A stretch of 64,000 nt of DNA from Pedobacter suwonensis (GTDB taxonomy: Bacteria; Bacteroidota; Bacteroidia; Sphingobacteriales; Sphingobacteriaceae), in the NCBI RefSeq assembly GCF_900111825.1, contig NZ_FOJM01000007.1, forward strand, positions 213,669 through 277,668. Direction: 5' to 3'. This document shows positions 43,017 through 52,680 of the stretch, in pieces. Within the stretch, counting starts at the first letter, position 1, and every line of letters starts with the position of its first letter. Below the pieces are notes generated by a model. The model made no database searches and was not told the origin of the DNA. It saw nothing but the letters and a program-made list of their open reading frames with translations. A program made the position numbers and the translations under genes.

Positions 43017-44130
43017 TTTATTTTCTGCTGCTCTGACCTTAATTTATGGTTTTTTGGTGCTCAACTTCATCAGGGGGTGGCATAACCTCACATATTTTAG
43101 CCCACAAAAATCTGATCCTCGAACCAAGGTTTCTATTATTGTTGCTGCAAGAGATGAAGAGGAGAATATCAACAAAACGATTGATGATCTGATTGCTCAG
43201 AAATATCCAAAAGCTTTAACGGAGATTATTATTATTGATGACCATTCTACTGACAGGACCGCAGAAATTGTGCTAAGTTATGCCGATCGTAATGTAAAAC
43301 TAATTAAGTTGAATGAGGATCGGGCATTAAATTCCTACAAGAAAAAAGCTATCCAAACCGCTATTGGCACCTGCACCGGAGACTTGATTATTACTACTGA
43401 CGCAGATTGCCGGATGGGGCCCAATTGGTTGACCACGATTGTAAAGTTGTATGAAGAGAAAAACTATAAAATGATTTCTTCGCCCGTTGCTTATTTTCAG
43501 GAGAAGAGTTTTTTTGAGCGCTTACAATCGTTAGAATTTCTTTATCTGATTGGTTTAGGGGCTTCCACCATTGGAAATAAACAGCCTTCAACTTGTAACG
43601 GCGCAAATCTGGCCTATGAAAAAACAACTTTTTATGAAGTTGGCGGCTTTCAGGGTATAGATGATCTGGCATCAGGAGATGATGAATTACTACTGCATAA
43701 AATTGCTGCCAAATATCCAGATCAAATCGGTTTCCTTAAAAACAGAGAGGCCATCGTGTATACCCATGCAAAAGAAAATCTGGGAGCATTTATCCAGCAA
43801 CGTAAACGCTGGGCCTCTAAAAGTACCCGTTATAAAAACAAGGCGATTATTGTTTTGGGCGTGCTGATTTGGATCTTTAATCTTTCTATTCTTGCAAATT
43901 TTATAACCGGACTTTTTATTCCTGGCTTTTTGGTTATTACATTTTATCAATTATTGGTTAAAATGGTTTTAGAAACCCTATTTTTATGGGATGTAACGGG
44001 CTTTGCAAAGCGGCGCAGTTTACTCATTTTAATACCTGTTTTAAATATGCTCCATGTAATTTACATGGTGTATATCGGCATTGCCGGAAATAGTGGAAAA
44101 TACAATTGGAAAGGCAGAATGGTTAGGTAA
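42994..44130 (+). CDS. Family 2 glycosyltransferase, membrane bound
   Basis: A 378-residue GT2 protein starting at TTG (MEILNLTSLFSAALTLIYGF); no suitable ATG lies before the catalytic domain. The order is one N-terminal membrane helix, KVSIIVAARDEEENI, the nucleotide-sugar motifs IIDDHSTD and TTDADC, SGDDELL and QQRKRW, then three or four C-terminal membrane helices. This is the layout of processive or lipid-directed beta-glycosyltransferases. It overlaps the upstream flippase-like gene and the downstream permease start by one base (TAATGG), so the three are likely cotranscribed. Confidence 0.87.
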   Translation: MEILNLTSLFSAALTLIYGFLVLNFIRGWHNLTYFSPQKSDPRTKVSIIVAARDEEENINKTIDDLIAQKYPKALTEIIIIDDHSTDRTAEIVLSYADRNVKLIKLNEDRALNSYKKKAIQTAIGTCTGDLIITTDADCRMGPNWLTTIVKLYEEKNYKMISSPVAYFQEKSFFERLQSLEFLYLIGLGASTIGNKQPSTCNGANLAYEKTTFYEVGGFQGIDDLASGDDELLLHKIAAKYPDQIGFLKNREAIVYTHAKENLGAFIQQRKRWASKSTRYKNKAIIVLGVLIWIFNLSILANFITGLFIPGFLVITFYQLLVKMVLETLFLWDVTGFAKRRSLLILIPVLNMLHVIYMVYIGIAGNSGKYNWKGRMVR

Positions 44131-45272
44131 TGGATAATAGCCCATCAAAAAAAGTTTGGTTAAAGTTTAAGCGGAATAAGCTGGCCTTTGGCGGGCTGAT
44201 CTTTATCTTACTCTTGATGCTGATGGGCATTTTGGGCTATCTGATTATGCCTGATGATTCTCCAAATGCGAATGTGCAAACACTCCAGTTAAACAAAAAG
44301 AAGCCGGGCAGTACCTTTACATTCTTAATTACCAGTCGAAATCCAAAAGTAGAAAAGGTTAACCTTTTGGAGCGGATGTTCTATGGGCAAGCACCTGCTT
44401 TTAAAGGTATTCCGATCACGTCATATAAGATAGAAGGTGATTCGGTTTATGTGCAGGAGTACATTGGGGATGATGAAAAAGCAAAAGAAACGATATACAA
44501 GCTTAAAGATTTATGTCCAAGGTGTGTTTTGCCTTCGAAAATAGGATCGCCAGAAGCAGTTTTTGAAAAAAATAACATCTACACTCGCACCTATATTTTA
44601 GGAACTGATATTTATGGACGCGATTTGTTAAGCCGATTGATTCTGGGCATCCGTGTGTCGTTATCTGTAGGTTTGATGGCGGTGCTGATTTCACTTTTTA
44701 TTGGGGTAAGTTTAGGTGCCATTGCAGGGTATTTTGGAGGCCGGGTAGATGCCTCCATCAGCTGGTTTATGAATGTGGTTTGGTCGCTGCCATCACTTCT
44801 GCTCGTTATTGCCATATCATTTGCTTTAGGGAAAGGATTCTGGCAGATATTTATCGCTGTAGGTTTATCAACCTGGGTAGATGTGGCCAGACTGGTGCGA
44901 GGGCAGGTAATGGCTTTAAAAGAAGTAGAATTTGTAGAAGCGGCAAGGGCCCTGGGTTTTGGCACAGCCAGAACCATTATCAAACATATATTGCCTAATA
45001 TTGCCGGACCTATACTGGTTGTGGCCTCTTCTAATTTTGCATCGGCCATATTGCTCGAAACCGGATTAAGCTTTTTAGGCTTTGGTGCACAGCCACCTAT
45101 GCCAAGCTGGGGAAGCATGATTAAAGAACATTATGGCTATATTATTATGGATGCTGCTTACCTCGCCATTTTACCAGGTTTAGCCATTATGTTTACGGTT
45201 TATGCCTTTAACGTACTTGCAATAGGTTTACGTGATGCCTTTGATGTTAAAGGACAAAATGTAACGGTCTAG
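44130..45272 (+). CDS. OppC/DppC-like ABC transporter permease with extra periplasmic insert
   Basis: A 380-residue permease, about 80 residues longer than usual. An OppC_N membrane helix (residues 18-38) is followed by an insert of about 115 residues with a CPRC pair, then LGTDIYGRDLLSRLILGIR and five membrane helices. The ABC-contacting EAA loop is EAARALGFGTARTIIKHILPN. The family moves peptides or nickel together with OppB, ATPases and a binding protein, none of which is adjacent. Cotranscription with a flippase and a glycosyltransferase may mean a different cargo, but this is inference. Confidence 0.87.
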   Translation: MDNSPSKKVWLKFKRNKLAFGGLIFILLLMLMGILGYLIMPDDSPNANVQTLQLNKKKPGSTFTFLITSRNPKVEKVNLLERMFYGQAPAFKGIPITSYKIEGDSVYVQEYIGDDEKAKETIYKLKDLCPRCVLPSKIGSPEAVFEKNNIYTRTYILGTDIYGRDLLSRLILGIRVSLSVGLMAVLISLFIGVSLGAIAGYFGGRVDASISWFMNVVWSLPSLLLVIAISFALGKGFWQIFIAVGLSTWVDVARLVRGQVMALKEVEFVEAARALGFGTARTIIKHILPNIAGPILVVASSNFASAILLETGLSFLGFGAQPPMPSWGSMIKEHYGYIIMDAAYLAILPGLAIMFTVYAFNVLAIGLRDAFDVKGQNVTV

Positions 45273-45315
45273 AGGTTCTTCCATAAAAAAGAGACTTGCT
45301 CATAAATATAGAATT

Positions 45316-45385
45316 GTCATCCCTGAGCTTGTCGAAGCACCTATTTTAAATATTTTATAAGGCGTTTCGACAGGCTCAACGTGAC
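45316..45385. repeat. Inverted GTCATCCCTGAGCTTGTCGAAG repeat pair
   Basis: GTCATCCCTGAGCTTGTCGA (from 45316) is complementary to TTTCGACAGGCTCAACGTGAC (45365-45385) with two mismatches. It is a common dispersed repeat of Bacteroidota and lies between converging genes, where it may act as a terminator. Confidence 0.65.
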
Positions 45386-45435
45386 AAATTCAAGTAATTA
45401 CAATTTATGATACAACCCTTTTCCCTTAAAACCAA

Positions 45436-45888
45436 TTAAGCTGTTGCGGTCAGCTTATTTCCTGAAACAGTAATCGGATAAACTTTTAAAGCGCTGGTGG
45501 TTCCACCGCCAATCGGTTGGGCTAAAACGCTGCCTGACGTGGTATACCTCGAACTATGTAAACCACATTGAATGTAATTACTGTCCTGAATAAATGTTAA
45601 TGCTCCTCCCTGGTGCGGACAAACCGCTTGTGTAGCCACAAATGAAGTACTGGTATTTCCTGTTGCAGTACGGATAAATAATATGCTGTTTACCGTGACA
45701 GATGAACCAACAGTTAATAATTGTGTGCTCAGGTCAACACTTGCTGTAGTGCCTGAAGGAACACCACCGCCATTTGGCTGGATGGGTTCTGGTGTATCAC
45801 TTTTTTTTCCGCAAGCAGAAAAGCAAGCTCCGGTACAAACCATGGCAACACCTAGTCCCAATGATTTAATAAATTCGTTACGTTCCAT
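45436..45888 (-). CDS. Rieske-type 2Fe-2S lipoprotein
   Basis: A 150-residue protein with a Tat/lipoprotein-like N-terminus (MERNEFIKSLGLGVAMVCTGACFSAC) and a Rieske domain: CPHQGG and, 17 residues later, CGLHSS supply two cysteines and two histidines for the 2Fe-2S cluster. It is the last gene of a four-gene unit with beta-barrel, YceI and cytochrome c genes. A soluble electron carrier or small oxidoreductase subunit on the periplasmic side is likely. The partner enzyme is not known. Confidence 0.83.
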   Translation of the reverse strand: MERNEFIKSLGLGVAMVCTGACFSACGKKSDTPEPIQPNGGGVPSGTTASVDLSTQLLTVGSSVTVNSILFIRTATGNTSTSFVATQAVCPHQGGALTFIQDSNYIQCGLHSSRYTTSGSVLAQPIGGGTTSALKVYPITVSGNKLTATA

Positions 45889-45914
45889 AATTGTTTAGTT
45901 TTGTTTAATTTGGT

Positions 45915-46862
45915 CTATTTTGATTTTTTCTTATCAAATGAAAATCTTCGCGCTATACTGAAGCCCCAGCGGTATTGACCTTTCAGCCACGAAGTATTGG
46001 TGTCGGTAATAAACTGCGATTCCTGAATGGCGGTTGCATTGGTGAAATTAAGGTGAAATATATGTCCACCGGTTTCGAATTCCAATCCGGCACCAAGCGT
46101 TTTGTAGCATTTGGTCCCCAATGTGTTTTCGAGATATGCTTCTTTATTTTTATCCCTGAATGGAATGGTGTAATCTGCCACAAAAGCCATGCGTTTGGTA
46201 ATTTTGATGCGTCCGCCAACGGATAGGGCAAGCATATCGTTCTGGTCGCCAAAAACGGTAAAATTGCGGTGTATATACGATGGCATCACCAGCATTGAAA
46301 AGTTTGAGTTAAACTTGCGTGCAATTACCGCCTGCACCACATAAGTCAAGCGGTCTTTAAATCCGTCAAATGCATTTGCAGCCGTAGGATCTGTTGAAGC
46401 TTTCGCTGCTGAAACGGTAGTACTCCCGAATAAAGTTACCGCCACCGGTATTTTATCATCAGCGGTTTGCTCCAGCAAGCGGTATTTTAAGTTTCCTTCG
46501 TAAAGCTGCGTAACTACACCAGCTCCTTTTGCCCTTGCTAAACCTACGGAAAGTCTATCACTGATCCCGTATTCAAAACCAATGCGGATATCTGTCGATT
46601 GATCCAGTCCGAAAAAGTTTTTGGTACCACCTGCACTACCGGCAATATCGCCAAAACGGTGATCTACTCTAAAATCAAGCTCATTTTTATAAATGGTTTC
46701 ATTGGTTTGTATGTTAATGAGTTTGGGCGCTTTAAAAGTTGCCTTTACATTACTTTTTTCGGTAGGTAGCTCCAGTGCTTTCTCAAGCGAATCTTGTGCA
46801 GAAGCCAAAGCAGGCAGAAGAATAACGGATAGATATAAAAGAGATTTTACACGAAATTTCAT
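45915..46862 (-). CDS. DUF5777-type outer-membrane beta-barrel protein
   Basis: A 315-residue protein with a signal peptide (MKFRVKSLLYLSVILLPALASAQ) and alternating hydrophobic/polar strands ending in a strand with SIARRFSF. The conserved TFKAPKLINIQTNETIYKNELDFRVDHRFGDI segment matches DUF5777, a barrel family seen with cytochrome or YceI genes. It is five bases from the YceI gene upstream and 26 from the Rieske gene downstream. It probably spans the outer membrane and may guide small hydrophobic substrates. Confidence 0.75.
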   Translation of the reverse strand: MKFRVKSLLYLSVILLPALASAQDSLEKALELPTEKSNVKATFKAPKLINIQTNETIYKNELDFRVDHRFGDIAGSAGGTKNFFGLDQSTDIRIGFEYGISDRLSVGLARAKGAGVVTQLYEGNLKYRLLEQTADDKIPVAVTLFGSTTVSAAKASTDPTAANAFDGFKDRLTYVVQAVIARKFNSNFSMLVMPSYIHRNFTVFGDQNDMLALSVGGRIKITKRMAFVADYTIPFRDKNKEAYLENTLGTKCYKTLGAGLEFETGGHIFHLNFTNATAIQESQFITDTNTSWLKGQYRWGFSIARRFSFDKKKSK

Positions 46863-46867
46863 AAATT

Positions 46868-47410
46868 TTATTTTTTGGGTTGATAAATGGCGGTTACTTT
46901 TACCTGGATAGTTTCTGCAATCTGTTTAAAAACGATCGTTGGGATTTTGATATCATGATCGGCCAGTTTTACATTAAATGCAGAAGTAGCTTTCACCTCG
47001 TCGGCGGTAATGACGATTAATCCTTTTGTGGTATATGCTTTGGTTACACCATGGAGCTGCAGGTTACCCTTAACCGTTACCGGATAAGTGCCAGGTTTTG
47101 AAAAATCGATCTGTTCTACAATTTTTCCTTTGAAATCAGAAGTCGGATACTTATCACTTTCTATATAATTTTCATTAAAATGCTCCTGCATCAGTTTTTT
47201 CTTGAACTGAAAAGAAGTATTGTTAATTTTAAAAATGATATCGTTGGTTTGGGTATTAAGGGCCGAAGCGCCTGTTTTGCTCTGGGCATCAATATCTTCT
47301 ACAGGTGTTGAAGAAAAAAACGAAGAATTAACGCTTTTACTTACCAGAATCTGCGCCTTTGTACCTGTGCATAATACCAGGGCTATTAATGTGAAAAATA
47401 ATTTTTGCAT
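46868..47410 (-). CDS. YceI-like lipid/isoprenoid-binding protein
   Basis: A 180-residue exported protein (signal MQKLFFTLIALVLCTGTKAQ). The pattern ISFSSKT-like FKIN...FQFKKKLMQEHFNENYIESDKYP, FKGKI and GNLQLHGVTKAYTTKG and the late strand I..KQIAETIQVKV fit the YceI barrel, which holds a polyisoprenoid chain such as a quinone-like lipid. Its neighbours, a cytochrome c and a Rieske protein, support a role with a redox-active lipid. Substrate not known. Confidence 0.8.
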   Translation of the reverse strand: MQKLFFTLIALVLCTGTKAQILVSKSVNSSFFSSTPVEDIDAQSKTGASALNTQTNDIIFKINNTSFQFKKKLMQEHFNENYIESDKYPTSDFKGKIVEQIDFSKPGTYPVTVKGNLQLHGVTKAYTTKGLIVITADEVKATSAFNVKLADHDIKIPTIVFKQIAETIQVKVTAIYQPKK

Positions 47411-47457
47411 CTGTAATATGTTTAATTGCTAATAAAAACCGGAGTTATTTCGATGAG

Positions 47458-47820
47458 TTATTCTGGCATACCCTTATCAACCCAGGCTTGTAATAATGCT
47501 CTTTCACTGGCGGTTATTGTTCCACCTTTTGGCATTGTTTTGGTAACCAGAACAGCATTCACTACGCGCGCATCATTTTTTATCGAGGCTATGCCGTTGA
47601 ATAACCAAACTGATGCAATTGCTCCGTTTGAACCATGGCAGCTACTGCATTTGGTTTGAAAAAGTGCGCCTGCAAAATTACTATAGGTTACATTGGCTGT
47701 CGTTACCGGGGTTGGATCCGTTGGTGTTGCTGGTTTTAATTCTTCCGCTTGTTTTTTAGAACAGGCAAAAAGAAGGGCCGTAATTGCGGCTAACGAAAAG
47801 ATTACATTTTGTTTTTTCAT
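47458..47820 (-). CDS. c-type cytochrome lipoprotein
   Basis: A 120-residue lipoprotein (LLFAC, lipidated C20) with one heme c site CSSCH at about residues 58-62 and a distal methionine probably in KTMPKGG. A proline/threonine-rich linker separates the anchor and the heme domain. It leads the four-gene unit with YceI, barrel and Rieske genes and should shuttle electrons in the periplasm or at the outer membrane. Confidence 0.85.
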   Translation of the reverse strand: MKKQNVIFSLAAITALLFACSKKQAEELKPATPTDPTPVTTANVTYSNFAGALFQTKCSSCHGSNGAIASVWLFNGIASIKNDARVVNAVLVTKTMPKGGTITASERALLQAWVDKGMPE

Positions 47821-47947
47821 AGTTAATCGATTAGTAAAACTAGTGATGGATTCATTTTTCTATCCTGATGTTTGATTTTGGTACAATTGAAATATTAACC
47901 GTTACGTGGCTTTATCCAGAATGGTTGCCCGTAATAAAAAAATAAAA

Positions 47948-47980
47948 AAAGCCGTTCTGATTTTACATCAGAACGGCTTT
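47948..47980 (-). terminator. Terminator of pgi
   Basis: AGCCGTTCTGAT (47950-47961) pairs with ATCAGAACGGCT (47967-47978) and is followed on the minus strand by TTTTTTTATTTTTTT. It lies 25 bases after the pgi stop. Confidence 0.88.
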
Positions 47981-48004
47981 CAGGATAAATATTTAATTAA
48001 AAGC

Positions 48005-49651
48005 TTATCTCCAGGCCTTATACTGGTTAATTAAGCCATTGGTAGAACTATCGTGACTCGAAACTTCTTCGTTGCCCGCCAGTTCTGGAAGAATCTTTTT
48101 GGCCAGTTGTTTACCCAGTTCCACTCCCCATTGATCGAAACTAAAAATGTTCCATATAATACCCTGAACAAATATTTTATGTTCGTAAATGGCTACTAAA
48201 CTCCCTAATGTATAAGGAGTTATTTTCTTTAATAATATGGAGTTTGTCGGACGGTTTCCTTCGAAAACCTTAAATGGTGCGATTTTTTCAATTTCTGCAT
48301 CAGATTTACCTTCTTTCTTTAACTCGGAAGTTACTTCTTCTGCGGTCTTGCCGTTCATTAGCGCTTCAGTTTGTGCAAAGAAATTCGATAATAAGATAGG
48401 GTGATGATCGCCCAGTGGATTTAAACTTTGTGCCAGTGCAATAAAGTCAGCAGGAATAATCCGGGTGCCTTGGTGAATTAATTGATAAAAAGCATGTTGG
48501 CCATTTGTCCCTGGCTCGCCCCAGATAATCGGTCCGGTTTCATAATCAACGTCATTACCGTTTCTATCTACATGTTTACCATTACTTTCCATATCGCCTT
48601 GCTGAAAATATGCCGCAAAACGGTGCATGTATTGGTCGTAAGGCAAGATCACCTGCGTTTCTGCATTATAGAAATTAATGTACCAAACGCCTAGTAAGCC
48701 TAATATCACAGGAAGATTACTTTCAAACTCTGTAGTTTTGAAGTGGTTATCAATAGCATGGGCACCGGCTAGTAGTTGCTTAAAATTATCGAAACCTATA
48801 CTTAACGAGATAGACAAGCCAATAGCGCTCCATAATGAGTAGCGACCGCCTACCCAGTCCCAAAATTCGAACATGTTTTCGGTATCGATACCAAAAGCAG
48901 AAACGTCTTTAGCATTGGTAGATAATGCGGCGAAGTGTTTGGCAATATCGTTTTCTTTACCACCATTTTCTAAAAACCAGGTACGGGCAGAGTGCGCGTT
49001 CGTCATGGTTTCCTGTGTGGTAAAAGTTTTTGATGCTACCAGGAATAAAGTGGTTTCAGCATTCAAGTTGGCTAAAGTTTCAGCAATGTGCGTACCGTCG
49101 ATATTCGAAACGAAGTGAATATTTAAATGGTTTTTATAGTGTTTTAAAGCTTCGGTAACCATTACTGGACCTAAGTCTGATCCACCAATACCTATATTTA
49201 CCACATCAGTAATGGCTTTACCGGTATAACCTTTCCATTCACCGCTGATGATACTGTTGCTAAACTTCTCCATTTTAGCCAATACAGCATTTACTTCTGG
49301 CATCACATCCTTTCCGTCAACTAAAATCGGGGTATTGCCTAAATTACGTAAAGCGATATGAAGTACTGAGCGGTCTTCGGTTTCATTGATTTTGTCTCCG
49401 TTGTACATCGACTTTATGGCCTCATCTAATTTACACTCACGTGCCAACTGAATCAGGAGGGCTAATGTTTCGTCGCTGATGCGGTTTTTGCTATAATCAA
49501 GCAGGATATCTTCAAAAAAAACAGAGAACTTATTGAAACGATCTGCATCTTCAGCAAAAAGATCTTTAATGCTCTTTTGATTAATATCTATAAAATGGTC
49601 GGCTAAATACTTGTAGGCCTCAGTTTCTGTAAAATTTATTTTAGGTAACAT
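48005..49651 (-). CDS. pgi: Glucose-6-phosphate isomerase
   Basis: A 548-residue isomerase with the SIS domains: [63 protein letters not shown] and [19 protein letters not shown] with the catalytic glutamate/histidine. It interconverts glucose 6-phosphate and fructose 6-phosphate. It is monocistronic with its own terminator, and full length. Confidence 0.97.
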   Translation of the reverse strand: MLPKINFTETEAYKYLADHFIDINQKSIKDLFAEDADRFNKFSVFFEDILLDYSKNRISDETLALLIQLARECKLDEAIKSMYNGDKINETEDRSVLHIALRNLGNTPILVDGKDVMPEVNAVLAKMEKFSNSIISGEWKGYTGKAITDVVNIGIGGSDLGPVMVTEALKHYKNHLNIHFVSNIDGTHIAETLANLNAETTLFLVASKTFTTQETMTNAHSARTWFLENGGKENDIAKHFAALSTNAKDVSAFGIDTENMFEFWDWVGGRYSLWSAIGLSISLSIGFDNFKQLLAGAHAIDNHFKTTEFESNLPVILGLLGVWYINFYNAETQVILPYDQYMHRFAAYFQQGDMESNGKHVDRNGNDVDYETGPIIWGEPGTNGQHAFYQLIHQGTRIIPADFIALAQSLNPLGDHHPILLSNFFAQTEALMNGKTAEEVTSELKKEGKSDAEIEKIAPFKVFEGNRPTNSILLKKITPYTLGSLVAIYEHKIFVQGIIWNIFSFDQWGVELGKQLAKKILPELAGNEEVSSHDSSTNGLINQYKAWR

Positions 49652-49901
49652 AATCTTTGTTTTTTGTAAAAGTAATAAAGCAAAAATTTAAAATGATCTT
49701 TTTAATGTGTTAAATCATTAAGAATTTTTAATTTATGATAAACTAAAAAAAATGCTGGCGGTTCATCAATTTCGCAATGTATAATATGTCGACTAATTTG
49801 GATGATGTAACTGGGAGATTCAGTGCGGGAAATCCTTAGAGGTTTGTCGAATAGTTTTTTAAAAAAAATCAGATACCTACTTTTACGTGCTTTGAAATAA
49901 G

Positions 49902-49909
49902 TACCTTTG
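49902..49909 (+). promoter_or_regulatory. -7 box TACCTTTG of the NHL-repeat lipoprotein gene
   Basis: TACCTTTG matches TAnnTTTG, 17 bases before the ATG at 49927. Confidence 0.45.
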
Positions 49910-49926
49910 TAAAAAAATATAAAAGT

Positions 49927-51120
49927 ATGTTTAGATCGCTCTCTCTTTTGGCCGCCTGCTGGCTGTTTTTTTCTTGTTTCTTTTTCTCCTCATGCGAAAA
50001 AGAAGGGATAACTAAAATAGATACTTTACGAATTATTGATACCCTTGATGTTGATCGCCCGATAAATTTAAAAGCAACAAAAGGTGTTTATGGCTCGCGT
50101 ATTACGGTATCGTGGACACCAATGCCCTTGGCTCAAAAATATCAATTATTTAAGTTTGATGTTACTTCTCAGAAATATATTTTACTTAAAGAGTTAGCTG
50201 ATACAACTTTTGATGATTTGACTATTAGCAAATCCTTAACCAAGAATTTTTATAAGGTAAGAACCTTCAACGGTATAAAGTCGTTTAGTAGATTTAGTGA
50301 TGCAGATTTTGGTTATACTTCTGCGTATAACTATTATAAAGCGCTTACTTTTGGCTCTGAAGGATATGGTACTTCACAATTTAAATTTAATATGCACATT
50401 GAGGTTGATAAAACCGGAAATGTTTATGTAAGTGATGAAGAACTGAATAGGGTTCTTAAATTTAGTGCTACCGGAAGTTTCATAGAGCAGTTTTATACTG
50501 GATCTGCGGCTAGAGCCATAGCATTTTTTGATAATGGAAACTATGTTGCTACCCGAACACAGAGCAGTAGTTATGTTCAGATATTTAACTCAAATAAGCA
50601 ATTAATCAGAGAATGGGGTACTTACGGAACAGGAGATAGTAACTTTGGGAATATCGAATGTTTAACCATTGATGATGAACAAAATATTTGGATTGTTGAT
50701 GGTGTGAATCATCGGATTAAAAAATATGATCAGAATGGGAATTTATTGCTGAAATTTGGTAAGCAGGGAAAAGCAGAAGGAGACTTTGATGCCCCGTTTG
50801 GTATCTGCTATTTCAAAAACAAAATTTATGTTTCAGATACAAGGAATAATCGTATCGAAGTTTTTGACAAGAGTGGTAAATTCTTAAAAGTTTTTGCTGT
50901 AAAGGGTTACCTCTTTGGCCTACGTGCTTTTGGCGATAATATTTATATCGCCAATTCTGGCGAAAGTGTTATTATCAAAACCGATGAGAATGGAGATATT
51001 CAAGAAAAAATAGGTGCTGGTTCATTTTTGAATTTAGTAGATGTAACCGTTGCGCCAAATGGAGATGTTCTTGCCTGCGATGTTTATGGCAGAAGGATAA
51101 TTGTATTTAAAAAGGGTTAA
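49927..51120 (+). CDS. NHL-repeat beta-propeller lipoprotein
   Basis: A 397-residue lipoprotein (SFFFSSC region, lipidated C23). Residues 45-125 look like a fibronectin type III domain (PINLKATKGVYGSRITVSWTP). Residues 135-397 form NHL repeats with units such as GNVYVSDEELNRVLKFSATG, NIWIVDGVNHRIKKYDQNGN and KIYVSDTRNNRIEVFDKSGK. The propeller likely binds proteins or glycans at the cell surface. It is monocistronic between a -7 box and a strong terminator. Confidence 0.85.
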   Translation: MFRSLSLLAACWLFFSCFFFSSCEKEGITKIDTLRIIDTLDVDRPINLKATKGVYGSRITVSWTPMPLAQKYQLFKFDVTSQKYILLKELADTTFDDLTISKSLTKNFYKVRTFNGIKSFSRFSDADFGYTSAYNYYKALTFGSEGYGTSQFKFNMHIEVDKTGNVYVSDEELNRVLKFSATGSFIEQFYTGSAARAIAFFDNGNYVATRTQSSSYVQIFNSNKQLIREWGTYGTGDSNFGNIECLTIDDEQNIWIVDGVNHRIKKYDQNGNLLLKFGKQGKAEGDFDAPFGICYFKNKIYVSDTRNNRIEVFDKSGKFLKVFAVKGYLFGLRAFGDNIYIANSGESVIIKTDENGDIQEKIGAGSFLNLVDVTVAPNGDVLACDVYGRRIIVFKKG

Positions 51121-51144
51121 CATCTTAGATTTCTAAATTTATTA

Positions 51145-51176
51145 AAAAGCCATTCTACATCAGAATGGCTTTTGTT
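51145..51176 (+). terminator. Terminator of the NHL-repeat gene
   Basis: AAAAGCCATTCT (51145-51156) pairs with AGAATGGCTTTT (51162-51173), a perfect 12-bp stem followed by TGTTC. Confidence 0.8.
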
Positions 51177-51243
51177 CATTTACGCAATTCTATCTCTCCA
51201 TAAAATTGTTTAGCTTAGAACACCTAAACCAAACTACCATTTT

Positions 51244-52548
51244 ATGAAGAAGATATACCTGATCGGTTTTTCATTCCTGGCATTAAATGCTTTCGCTCAA
51301 AAATCAGATTTAAGGCGATTAGTCTCGAATAAAGCAGATGCCATAGAACAAAAAGTAATTACCTGGAGACGTGATTTTCACCAACATCCCGAATTGGGAA
51401 ATACTGAAGTAAGAACAGCTGGTATTATTGCGAAACATTTAGAATCTTTAGGTATACAAGTGAAAACAGGTATTGCAAAGACCGGAGTAGTTGGCATATT
51501 AAAAGGAGGGAAGCCAGGACCTGTTGTTGCACTTCGAGCTGATATGGATGGTTTGCCCGTTACCGAGCGGGTTGATGTCCCTTTTGCCTCTAAAGTGAGA
51601 ACACAATACAACGGTCAGGAAGTTGGGGTAATGCACGCCTGTGGACACGATAGTCATGTGGCTATTTTAATGGGCGTAGCAGAAGTGTTGGCCGCCATAC
51701 AAAAAGATATACAAGGCACGGTTAAATTTATTTTTCAACCTGCGGAAGAAGGAGTGCCCGAGGGAGAGGAAGGCGGAGCAGCCTTAATGATCAAAGAAGG
51801 CGTACTCGAAAATCCAAAAGTGGATGTCATTTTCGGTCTGCATATCAATTCACAAACTGAGGTTGGCGATATAACTTACCGTCCTGGTGGTACCATGGCC
51901 GCTGTAAACGATATGAAGATTACCGTTACCGGCAGGCAGGCTCATGGCGCATATCCCTGGAGCAGTATTGATCCTGTGGTGGTTTCTGCCCAGATTATCA
52001 ATAACCTGCAAACCATTGTTAGCCGCAATTTAAATGTAACCGAGAATCCAGGGGTAGTTACCATCGGTGCCATTAACGGTGGTGTTCGGTCGAATATTAT
52101 ACCTGAAAAAGTAGAAATGCTGGGTACCGTTCGCAATTTCAGCAAAGAAGATGAAGCCATGTTTATTGAACGGATCAAAACCATTGCTACCAAAACTGCA
52201 GAGGCAGGGGGCGCAACCGCGGTAGTAAAAATTCCATACAGCAACCATTACCCGGTTACTTTCAATAATATTGCGCTTACCGAAAAAATGCTGCCCAGTA
52301 TGCAGTTAACGGCAGGGAAAGAACATGTAAAGTTAAAACCGCCAGTTACCGGCGCAGAAGATTTCTCTTTCTTTCAGGAAAAAGTACCAGGCTTATTTGT
52401 TTTTTTAGGTGGTATGCCTAAAGGTAAAGATCCTTTAAAGGCGCCCTCACATCATACCCCCGATTTTTACCTTGATGAAAGTGGTTTCGTATTAGGCGTC
52501 AAATTACTTTCCAATCTTACGCTGGATTATATGACCATGAAGAGATAA
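51244..52548 (+). CDS. Exported M20-family metallo-amidohydrolase
   Basis: A 434-residue M20D peptidase/amidohydrolase with a signal peptide (MKKIYLIGFSFLALNAFAQ). Motifs: RRDFHQHPELGNTE, LRADMDGLPV, MHACGHDSHVA (metal ligands Cys, His, Asp), FQPAEEG with the catalytic glutamate pair, and LHHTP-like APSHHTPDFY. It removes acyl groups from N-acyl amino acids or cleaves related amides. Export is unusual for the cytosolic members but common in Bacteroidota. Confidence 0.88.
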   Translation: MKKIYLIGFSFLALNAFAQKSDLRRLVSNKADAIEQKVITWRRDFHQHPELGNTEVRTAGIIAKHLESLGIQVKTGIAKTGVVGILKGGKPGPVVALRADMDGLPVTERVDVPFASKVRTQYNGQEVGVMHACGHDSHVAILMGVAEVLAAIQKDIQGTVKFIFQPAEEGVPEGEEGGAALMIKEGVLENPKVDVIFGLHINSQTEVGDITYRPGGTMAAVNDMKITVTGRQAHGAYPWSSIDPVVVSAQIINNLQTIVSRNLNVTENPGVVTIGAINGGVRSNIIPEKVEMLGTVRNFSKEDEAMFIERIKTIATKTAEAGGATAVVKIPYSNHYPVTFNNIALTEKMLPSMQLTAGKEHVKLKPPVTGAEDFSFFQEKVPGLFVFLGGMPKGKDPLKAPSHHTPDFYLDESGFVLGVKLLSNLTLDYMTMKR

Positions 52549-52668
52549 GCGTTAGTTCATTTGTTACATGCATAATTGATCAGGGAAAATCAACTAGTCC
52601 GTTAGCTGTCGGCGGATAGTTTTAATTGAAATCGCTTTCCGCCATGCGCTATGCTCAAAGCGATTTCC

Positions 52669-52676
52669 TATATTTG
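52669..52676 (+). promoter_or_regulatory. -7 box TATATTTG directly before prfB
   Basis: TATATTTG ends four bases before the prfB ATG, so transcription would begin at or next to the start codon and the message may be leaderless. Confidence 0.4.
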
Positions 52677-52680
52677 TTTC

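Noticed and set aside
44612..45118. Minus-strand frame opposite the permease gene
   Set aside because: It mirrors conserved permease codons and lacks start signals or recognisable motifs.
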